A stretch of 10,058 nucleotides of DNA, from NCBI GenBank assembly GCA_947629805.1, contig CANRFE010000043.1, positions 1 through 10,058 on the forward strand. Direction: 5' to 3'. A program made the position numbers and the translations under genes. This document shows, in pieces, positions 5,965-10,058 of the stretch (position 1 is the first letter of the stretch; each line of letters begins with the position of its first letter). The notes beneath the pieces are model-generated. The model made no database searches. It was not told the DNA's origin and saw only the letters and a program-made list of their open reading frames with translations. The stretch comes from an uncultured Clostridia bacterium. Lineage in GTDB: Bacteria; Bacillota; Clostridia; TANB77; CAG-508.

Positions 5965-6432
5965 ATGTTAAAAGAGTTTAAAGAATTTGCCATGAAAGGA
6001 AATATTATAGACATGGCCATTGGTGTTATTATTGGTGGTGCTTTTCAAAAAATCGTTACCTCTTTAGTAAACGATATCATTATGCCAGCTATCGCCATAT
6101 TTACAGGGAAAGTAGATTTTTCTGATTTGGTCCTTACCATTGGAAATTCTCCTATAAAATATGGTTCTTTTATTACTACTATTGTTGACTTTCTTATTAT
6201 TGCCTTTTCTATTTTTATTGCCATTCGCTCTATTACCAAACTAAATGAGAAAACAAAAGAAAATATGGAAAAAATAGCAAAAAACAATAAAGGTTTCAAA
6301 GAAAAAGAAGAAGAAAAGCCAGAACCTTCTACGAAAGTATGTCCTTATTGCTTTTCCGAAATTCCTATGCAAGCTTCTAGGTGTCCACATTGCACTTCTA
6401 ACTTAATAGAAGAAACTATAGAGGAGTCATAA
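5965..6432 (+). CDS. mscL: Large-conductance mechanosensitive channel MscL with an added C-terminal zinc ribbon
   Basis: MscL forms a homo-oligomeric pore in the cytoplasmic membrane that opens under membrane tension to release solutes on osmotic downshock. The start LKEFKEFAMKGNIIDMAIGVIIGG is the canonical N-terminal helix and first membrane helix (about residues 15-46); the short loop (FSDLVLTIGNSPIKYGSFI) and second helix (about 68-90) follow, then a charged cytoplasmic helix. Unlike the textbook channel (about 120-150 residues ending in the helix bundle), this 155-residue protein ends with a zinc-ribbon-like module: Cys126 and Cys129 (CPYC), then Cys140 and Cys143 (CPHC). AGGAG precedes the ATG. 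Single gene with its own promoter; a terminator hairpin covers its stop codon. Confidence 0.96.
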   Translation: MLKEFKEFAMKGNIIDMAIGVIIGGAFQKIVTSLVNDIIMPAIAIFTGKVDFSDLVLTIGNSPIKYGSFITTIVDFLIIAFSIFIAIRSITKLNEKTKENMEKIAKNNKGFKEKEEEKPEPSTKVCPYCFSEIPMQASRCPHCTSNLIEETIEES

Positions 6433-6445
6433 ACTCCTCTATTTT
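6418..6445 (+). terminator. Intrinsic terminator of mscL
   Basis: A 10-bp perfect stem (6418-6427 with 6433-6442), 5-nt loop, then a T-rich tail. The mscL stop codon (6430-6432) lies in the loop. It also ends just before the convergent gene's stop, so it insulates both. Confidence 0.75.
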
Positions 6446-6662
6446 ATGCTTTTTCTTTTTTATTGTTTCTGCAATTTAAATTATTGCAATATTTACAATA
6501 TCCTTCATAAAAATAATATTTTGTATTTTTACAATTTTCTTGGGTAATTTCTTTTAAATTATTTAATTCAATATTAATCAATTCTTTTGCAGTATCCATC
6601 GAATTTCTTTTTAAGCAAATTTGAATTTTATCTAATATTTCAAGCATTCTTTCATTTTCCAT
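6444..6662 (-). CDS. Small Cys-rich hypothetical protein
   Basis: 72 residues from ATG 6662, preceded by AAGGG and by a TTGCAG-17-TAGAAT promoter (6701-6729). The first 40 residues form a helix-rich stretch (MLEILDKIQICLKRNSMDTAKELINIEL); the tail has a Cys cluster, C44, then C56-x2-C59-x4-C64 within YCKYCNNLNC, which could bind a metal. It is convergent with mscL and divergent from an XRE-type regulator. No family recognised; the gene is judged real from its promoter, ribosome site and codon pattern. Confidence 0.65.
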   Translation of the reverse strand: MENERMLEILDKIQICLKRNSMDTAKELINIELNNLKEITQENCKNTKYYFYEGYCKYCNNLNCRNNKKEKA

Positions 6663-6700
6663 TATCTATCCCTTTTTCTCTTCGACTTTTTTCTACAAAA

Positions 6701-6729
6701 ATTCTATCATAATATATTCACACCTGCAA
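6701..6729 (-). promoter_or_regulatory. Promoter of the Cys-rich small gene
   Basis: Minus strand TTGCAG (6729-6724), 17-nt spacer, TAGAAT (6706-6701), 38 nt before the ATG at 6662. The 130-nt divergent region also has to hold the regulator's promoter, for which I see only weak candidates (TATAAA near 6754). Confidence 0.45.
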
Positions 6730-6792
6730 GTGCTACTTTGGTAAATATCGTTATTATAAAATATTTTTATATAGTAAAAGAGGGGATATAAA

Positions 6793-7011
6793 ATGATACA
6801 ATTAAACGTAGAAAAAATATTAAAAAAGCAAAGTAAGTCCAAAGAATGGCTTTGTGATAAAATGGATATCTCTCACTATAACTTAAATAAAGCTATTAAA
6901 GGTACTGCAAAATCTATCTCGTACAAATATTTACAAGGTTTTTGCCAATCTCTAAATTGTAGTTTCAATGAACTCATGACCATTGTAGAGGAAGAAGATA
7001 AGGAATCTTAA
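6793..7011 (+). CDS. Small XRE/Cro-type helix-turn-helix regulator
   Basis: 72 residues, almost entirely one Cro/C1-type DNA-binding domain: VEKILKKQSKSKEWLCDKM is helices 1-2, DISHYNLNKAIKG the turn and recognition helix, and YKYLQGFCQSLNCSFNELM the closing helices typical of the family. No ligand or dimer domain is attached, so it is probably a compact repressor. AGAGGGG precedes the ATG. It is divergent from the Cys-rich gene and convergent with the frameshifted small gene: its TAA (7009-7011) overlaps the TAA of that gene's restored frame (7010-7008) in a TTAA palindrome. Target unknown; the shared divergent region is a natural candidate for autoregulation. Confidence 0.85.
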   Translation: MIQLNVEKILKKQSKSKEWLCDKMDISHYNLNKAIKGTAKSISYKYLQGFCQSLNCSFNELMTIVEEEDKES

Positions 7012-7023
7012 GGATTCATTATC
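6997..7023. terminator. Bidirectional terminator hairpin between convergent small genes
   Basis: An 11-bp stem with one mismatch (6997-7007 with 7013-7023) and a 5-nt loop holding the TTAA shared by both stop codons. T-rich sequence follows on the plus strand and a TC-rich run on the minus strand. Confidence 0.5.
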
Positions 7024-7260
7024 TTTCTTAATTCCTTATCAATTTTTTTATTTAGATTTAAGGTTTTTTTACCGATTTTCTCCATATTTTTTGGTATATT
7101 GTTTGTGTTTTTCTACCATATTTTTTAGCTTTTGATTGGTCGATAATTGTAAATTTTTTTTGTACACATTAATTGTGTGAATTGCTTTTTCTTTCGCATT
7201 TTCTTCCTTAAATGTTTCTTTAATTTCTTCTAATATATGAATTGCAATTTGTTTTTCCAT
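7008..7260 (-). CDS. Small helical protein of unknown function, with a probable +1 frameshift at CGG
   Basis: ATG 7260 follows GGAG with an 8-nt spacer and a TATACT -10-like box (7290-7285). The zero frame gives 63 residues (MEKQIAIHILEEIKETF..., ending YGENR), with CGG as the last sense codon directly before TAA. Skipping the C of CGG (7074-7072) turns the end into NGKKTLNLNKKIDKELRKIM followed by N-P and TAA at 7010-7008, giving 83 residues. The extension is lysine-rich, helical and coding-like, and it ends exactly where the convergent regulator gene ends, inside the shared hairpin. No family is recognised; the highly charged, helix-only composition recalls small nucleoid- or RNA-associated proteins but that is not evidence of function. 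The gene itself is likely; the extension is inferred from frame and layout. Confidence 0.6.
7072..7074 (-). other. Putative +1 recoding site, AAU-CGG-U, in a small helical gene
   Basis: The zero frame reads GAA AAU CGG UAA. Skipping the C gives GAA AAU GGU AAA AAA ACC and opens 22 further codons including the stop. This is the same CGG-to-Gly shift as in scpB and the M50 gene, but without family conservation to confirm it. Confidence 0.4.
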
Positions 7261-7316
7261 TTTTTATACTCCATTTTTTTAGTTAGTATACCATATTTTT
7301 TTATTTATGAAAGCAA

Positions 7317-7340
7317 AAAACTGTGTTTTTACACAGTTTT
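7317..7340. terminator. Bidirectional terminator between spo0A and the small helical gene
   Basis: A perfect 10-bp stem (7317-7326 with 7331-7340), 4-nt loop, with A-runs before and T-runs after. It lies 23 nt past the spo0A stop on the minus strand. Confidence 0.7.
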
Positions 7341-7362
7341 TATAATTTGCTTTTTTACAAAT

Positions 7363-8181
7363 TTATGCTGATTTTAGTTCTAAACGTAATTTATCTGCAA
7401 TCATAGCAATAAATTCGCTATTGGTAGGCTTTCCTTTAGCTGCTGACACCGTATACCCAAAAATATTTTCTACCGTATCGGTTTGCCCTCTTCCCCATGC
7501 CACTTCTATAGCATGACGAATTGCCCTTTCTACTCTGCTTGGGGTTGTTTTGTATTTATCTGCAATTTCTGGATATAATTGTTTTGTAATTTGATTAATA
7601 ATATCAATATCATTTACTACCATCATAATGGCTTCTCTTAAATATTGATACCCTTTTATATGTGCTGGCACACCTACTTCATGAATTACATTTGTAACTA
7701 ATGCTTCTAAATTTCCTTCATCTTTTTTACTTTCTGGTGCAATTTCAATATATTGTTGTTTAATTTCACGACTCGCAAAATTGCCTTTTACACTACCTGG
7801 TTGATAATATTTAAAGTCTTTAATTCGTTTCATTAGTAGCGAAATATCAAATGGCTTTACAATATAATATTCTGCTCCTAAATTGATTGCTTTCTGCGTT
7901 ATTTTATCTTGTCCTACTGCGGAAAGCATAATGCATAATGGTAATTTATTAATTGGTGCGGTATTTAATTTTTCTAATACTCCTAAACCATCTAAATGTG
8001 GCATAATAACATCTAATAATACGACATCTGGTAACTTTTCTAAAATTAATTGGTATGCTTCATTTCCGTCTTTTGCCATGCCTACAATTTCCATGTCCTC
8101 TTCTTTTTCTAAGTAGCCTTGTAATGTCATAGCAAACTCTATGTTGTCATCTGCAATTAAAACCTTAATTTTTTCTTTCAC
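7363..8181 (-). CDS. spo0A: Spo0A, master response regulator of sporulation
   Basis: Phosphorylated Spo0A binds 0A boxes and switches on the sporulation programme. The N-terminal receiver domain keeps the acidic pocket Asp11-Asp12 (ADDN), the phosphorylated Asp57 (LLDVIMPHLDG), Ser87 and Lys109 (VKPF). After a linker (about 125-150) the C-terminal effector domain carries the diagnostic HEVGVPAHIKGYQYLR and the recognition helix region PSRVERAIRHAIEVAWGRG, ending with NSEFIAMIADKLRL. Length 272 residues is typical. The start is GTG (8181-8179) with AGGGGG upstream, and a TTGCAA-17-TATAAT promoter lies at 8231-8259; a second, sigma-H promoter as in Bacillus was not found. Single gene between a terminator and yigZ. 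The partner phosphotransfer proteins are not in this window. Confidence 0.98.
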   Translation of the reverse strand: MKEKIKVLIADDNIEFAMTLQGYLEKEEDMEIVGMAKDGNEAYQLILEKLPDVVLLDVIMPHLDGLGVLEKLNTAPINKLPLCIMLSAVGQDKITQKAINLGAEYYIVKPFDISLLMKRIKDFKYYQPGSVKGNFASREIKQQYIEIAPESKKDEGNLEALVTNVIHEVGVPAHIKGYQYLREAIMMVVNDIDIINQITKQLYPEIADKYKTTPSRVERAIRHAIEVAWGRGQTDTVENIFGYTVSAAKGKPTNSEFIAMIADKLRLELKSA

Positions 8182-8230
8182 TTTTGTTTCCCCCTATTCA
8201 TATTTTTTCTGTAAGATTTTTACAATTTGC

Positions 8231-8259
8231 ATTATAATATGTTTTCTTATATTTTGCAA
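8231..8259 (-). promoter_or_regulatory. Sigma-A-type promoter of spo0A
   Basis: Minus strand TTGCAA (8259-8254), 17-nt spacer, perfect TATAAT (8236-8231), 50 nt before the GTG start. Confidence 0.65.
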
Positions 8260-8299
8260 TAGTTTTCTGGAAAATTTTTCAAGTTTTTGCAGTTTTCGT

Positions 8300-8932
8300 T
8301 TATTTTTCAACGTTTTTTTGTATTCTTTTTTCTGCTAAAACTGTCCATTTTCGTATTTTTAGATTTCCTTCTTGTTTTAATACAAGCATTTTTTCTTTTT
8401 CTTCTTTTGTAACCTCTAATTTACAATTTATGGTTTCTCCATAGTCTATTTTTTCTATGCTGATTTTGTTTTTTCTACAATAATATTGTAATTTTTCCCA
8501 TTCTGCATAATCTACTTCGATTTCTAGCTCATAGCCTTCTTGTTCGAACACGATTTCTGTTTTTTGAATAGCCTGTAAGGTTGCCTCAGAATAAGCTTTT
8601 ACTAAACCTCCGGTTCCTAATAAAATTCCTCCAAAATATCTTGTTACAATCACTAATACATTTACTAATTCTTGTTTTTGTAATATTGTAAGCATAGGGG
8701 TTCCTGCTGTGCCACTTGGTTCTCCATCCTCTGACATTTTAGAAAGGATGCCATTTGGTGTTAAAATGCAATAGGCATAGCAATGATGCTTAGCATCATA
8801 ATATTGTTTTCTTATTTGCTTTATTTTCTCTTCTGCTTCTTGTTCTGTTTGAACAGAAAAGCAATGCGCAATAAACTTTGATTTTTTTACTATTATTTCA
8901 CTACTTGTATTTTGTTTTATTGTTTTGAACAC
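8300..8932 (-). CDS. YigZ/IMPACT family protein (UPF0029)
   Basis: Conserved cytoplasmic protein related to eukaryotic IMPACT/GCN2-regulating proteins; its bacterial role is not firmly known, though links to translation are suspected. Family signatures are plain: KSKFIAHCFSV near the start, KQYYDAKHHCYAYCI, SEDGEPSGTAGTPML, and VTRYFGGILLGTGGLVKAYSEA, then a C-terminal ferredoxin-like domain. The start is GTG (8932-8930) after AAGGAG with a 7-nt spacer, giving 210 residues, the family's usual length. A longer frame from 8992 is ruled out because the promoter (8964-8992) overlaps those extra codons. It precedes spo0A by 118 nt but has no visible terminator, so some read-through into spo0A is possible. 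Confidence 0.93.
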   Translation of the reverse strand: MFKTIKQNTSSEIIVKKSKFIAHCFSVQTEQEAEEKIKQIRKQYYDAKHHCYAYCILTPNGILSKMSEDGEPSGTAGTPMLTILQKQELVNVLVIVTRYFGGILLGTGGLVKAYSEATLQAIQKTEIVFEQEGYELEIEVDYAEWEKLQYYCRKNKISIEKIDYGETINCKLEVTKEEKEKMLVLKQEGNLKIRKWTVLAEKRIQKNVEK

Positions 8933-8963
8933 ATTTTTTCTCCTTATTCTTTTTCGTTTTTTT

Positions 8964-8992
8964 ATCATACTAAATTTTACTAAAAAATGCAA
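8964..8992 (-). promoter_or_regulatory. Sigma-A-type promoter of the yigZ-like gene
   Basis: Minus strand TTGCAT (8992-8987), 17-nt spacer, TATGAT (8969-8964), 31 nt before the GTG at 8932. Confidence 0.6.
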
Positions 8993-9028
8993 ATTTGAAT
9001 TTTTTTGTTTGAAAAATGATTAAAATGG

Positions 9029-9057
9029 TTGACAACTTGGGTAAAATAAGATAAAAT
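9029..9057 (+). promoter_or_regulatory. Strong promoter of the tRNA-His/tRNA-Gln unit
   Basis: Perfect TTGACA (9029-9034), 17-nt spacer, TAAAAT (9052-9057), about 20 nt ahead of the first tRNA. Confidence 0.8.
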
Positions 9058-9076
9058 AGTAAATGCAGTGAAACAC

Positions 9077-9154
9077 GGTGGATGTGGCGTAGTTGGTTAA
9101 CGCGCCAGTTTGTGGCACTGGAGATCGTGGGTTCGAGTCCCATCTTCCACCCCA
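9077..9154 (+). tRNA. tRNA-His (GTG)
   Basis: Full cloverleaf: acceptor from 9078 with the extra 5' G (G-1, 9077) facing C73 as in tRNA-His, D arm GCGT/ACGC, anticodon arm CCAGT/ACTGG with anticodon GTG at 9112-9114, T arm GTGGG-TTCGAGT-CCCAT and encoded CCA (9152-9154). The acceptor stem has one T-T mismatch (9083 against 9145). First gene of a two-tRNA unit. Confidence 0.95.
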
Positions 9155-9171
9155 CTTTATATTCGGTATAT

Positions 9172-9246
9172 TGGGCTGTAGCCAAGCGGTAAGGCACCAG
9201 ACTTTGACTCTGGCATGCGCTAGTTCGAATCTAGCCAGCCCAGCCA
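9172..9246 (+). tRNA. tRNA-Gln (TTG)
   Basis: Acceptor TGGGCTG (9172-9178) pairs fully with CAGCCCA (9236-9242); anticodon arm CCAGA/TCTGG with loop CTTTGAC, anticodon TTG at 9204-9206; T loop TTCGAAT; discriminator G and encoded CCA (9244-9246). It lies 17 nt after tRNA-His and ends the unit. Confidence 0.96.
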
Positions 9247-9256
9247 ATAAAATAAA

Positions 9257-9298
9257 AATAACACTATTTTAAGTATTCTTAAGATAGTGTTATTTTTT
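9257..9298 (+). terminator. Intrinsic terminator of the tRNA unit
   Basis: A 14-bp stem (9257-9270 with 9281-9294, one T-G wobble), extended by AAG/CTT toward a TATT tip, followed by a T-run. The following 100 nt up to 9398 hold no gene; only a weak 6-bp hairpin near 9365-9384 is seen. Confidence 0.8.
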
Positions 9299-9398
9299 AA
9301 TGTTTGTTTTTCTCTATTCTTTTGGCTTTATCAGAGAGTGTGGAGTGTAAATATTCCTTTTTATACTGTTAGCTAAGACAGTAACATATTCTTAGTAA

Positions 9399-10058
9399 TT
9401 AGTCCATTTTGGCATATATTATTGCAGTATATGTCGTATGTGAACCTGTGTAAGTAATGGTTGTCTGAGTTGCAACACCATATATTAATATTGCACTACC
9501 TACAGTACCTCCTACACTAGGTCGCATATGGTAACCATTTATAACTGACATTCCTGTTATAGTATTTTCCGTAGGATCTTCGTTGTAAGTAGACGAAGCT
9601 ATTGATAGCAAGTAATGCTTACCAACTTCTGCATTAAATGTACTACTTTTGACAATAGTAAATGCAATGTTGTCGAGACTATTATTTAAAGCACTTCCTA
9701 TTATTTTTTTTCCTTTTACCCACGCTGTTTTTCCTTCTGCTATATCTTCTGCTGTTGCATCTCCTTGCGTTTGACTTGCTAAGTCTTGTGCTGTTACGGT
9801 TCCTCCACTTGTATATCCTGCTGGTATCGTATAACTTTCTCCTGCTTTTAAGGTTTTATTTACTGCTCCATTATTGGGCATTGTTCCTGTTATTAGTTGC
9901 CCTTTTACCCATGCGGTTCGTCCCAGTAAAATTTGCTCTTTTGTTGCTGTTGCATCCTTAGTTATATTGGCTACTATTCCATTGATGGCTTCTCCATATT
10001 CTTCTTTTTCTGCTGTATATTCTGGTTTTTCTCCTCCTGCCTCTTCTATATAGTCTGC
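9399..10058 (-). CDS. Repeat-containing fibre-like or pilin-like surface protein, C-terminal 219 residues (start outside window)
   Basis: The frame is open from the right edge to TAA at 9401-9399; an internal ATG at 9881 is not a real start because coding continues upstream without a stop. The visible part starts with a charged stretch (ADYIEEAGGEKPEYTAEKEE), then has two copies of a DATA...TAWVKG...G unit separated by a glycine/threonine-rich segment (ESYTIPAGYTSGGTVTAQ), and a beta-rich C-terminal domain (HYLLSIASSTYNED, ILIYGVATQTTITYTGSHTT, ending IIYAKMD). Such TAWVKG/IPAGYTSGGTV repeats are familiar from phage tail-fibre-like and clostridial surface proteins. The charged start resembles the stretch after the pilin helix in the gene at the left window edge, so it may be another prepilin-like protein; its N-terminus is needed to tell. 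Cytoplasmic enzymes are unlikely. Confidence 0.75.
   Translation of the reverse strand, partial: ADYIEEAGGEKPEYTAEKEEYGEAINGIVANITKDATATKEQILLGRTAWVKGQLITGTMPNNGAVNKTLKAGESYTIPAGYTSGGTVTAQDLASQTQGDATAEDIAEGKTAWVKGKKIIGSALNNSLDNIAFTIVKSSTFNAEVGKHYLLSIASSTYNEDPTENTITGMSVINGYHMRPSVGGTVGSAILIYGVATQTTITYTGSHTTYTAIIYAKMD
9681..9761 (-). repeat. Protein repeat unit, copy 2
   Basis: Encodes DATAEDIAEGKTAWVKGKKI then IGSALNN, aligning with copy 1 at 9870-9956 over DATA, TAWVKG, I-x-G and NN; copy 2 is two residues shorter. Confidence 0.7.
9870..9956 (-). repeat. Protein repeat unit, copy 1
   Basis: Encodes DATATKEQILLGRTAWVKGQ then LITGTMPNN. More copies may lie outside the window, since the gene continues past the right edge. 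Confidence 0.7.

Noticed and set aside
8933..8992. Longer N-terminus for the YigZ-like protein from 8992
   Set aside because: A TTGCAT-17-TATGAT promoter occupies 8964-8992, and GTG 8932 has AAGGAG at ideal spacing.
8970..9247. Two open frames on the minus strand across the tRNAs (FELAHARVK, WDSNPRSP-like text)
   Set aside because: These are the well-known false proteins produced by reading tRNA genes backwards; the tRNAs explain the sequence.
9299..9398. Weak inverted repeat near 9365-9384 as an attachment site
   Set aside because: Only about 6 bp and no matching copy of a tRNA 3' end in the window.
9662..9961. Plus-strand Leu/Phe-rich frame that looks like a membrane protein
   Set aside because: Antisense of the repeat-containing gene; its leucine runs come from complementing Lys/Glu/Ala codons.

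Overview
The window looks like the chromosome of an AT-rich, endospore-forming member of the Clostridia (Bacillota), probably an uncultured gut-type lineage. The grounds are the low GC content, a clear Spo0A, a YyaC-type spore protein, a SpoIVFA/SpoIVFB-like pair, an archaeal-type ProS with a C-terminal zinc-binding module, AGGAGG-type ribosome binding sites and TTGACA-17-TATAAT promoters. No insertion sequence, CRISPR array or complete prophage is visible.

Layout. Positions 1-314 hold the start of a prepilin-like surface protein (minus strand, cut by the window edge). Positions 419-4153 hold one tightly packed minus-strand operon, read from high to low coordinate: M23 membrane peptidase (spoIVFA-like), M50 intramembrane protease (spoIVFB-like), scpB, proS. 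Positions 4213-5834 hold minus-strand small genes: a tail-anchored protein, yyaC, and 83-aa and 73-aa unknowns. Positions 5965-6432 hold mscL with an added zinc ribbon (plus strand). Positions 6444-7260 hold three small genes: a Cys-rich protein, an XRE-type regulator and a helical protein. Positions 7363-8932 hold spo0A and a yigZ/IMPACT-family gene. Positions 9077-9246 hold tRNA-His and tRNA-Gln under one promoter and terminator. Positions 9399-10058 hold the C-terminal part of a repeat-containing secreted or fibre-like protein.

The main observation is a set of apparent +1 frameshifts at CGG codons. CGG occurs in-frame only four times in roughly 2,900 codons. At three of these (2062-2064 in scpB, 3004-3006 in the M50 protease, 7072-7074 in a small helical protein) the zero frame stops within 0-5 codons, and skipping the C of CGG, so that GGA or GGU (Gly) is read, restores or extends the protein. 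In scpB and the M50 gene the restored sequence is what the families require: the proline-glycine turn before the second-domain end of ScpB, and the M-P-x-G step followed by the catalytic Asp segment of the site-2 protease. The fourth CGG (5685-5687, followed by G) appears to be read in frame. This suggests CGG is poorly decoded or unassigned in this organism and serves as a +1 recoding signal. Sequencing insertions or true mutations remain possible alternatives.

How the genes fit together: the M23/M50 pair is probably the forespore-signalling protease module of sporulation. Its reading frame overlaps scpB by 10 nt, and scpB overlaps proS by 8 nt, so translation of the chain is probably coupled, and the two frameshifts would influence the flow of ribosomes along it. 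Spo0A, YyaC and this module together point to a sporulating cell.
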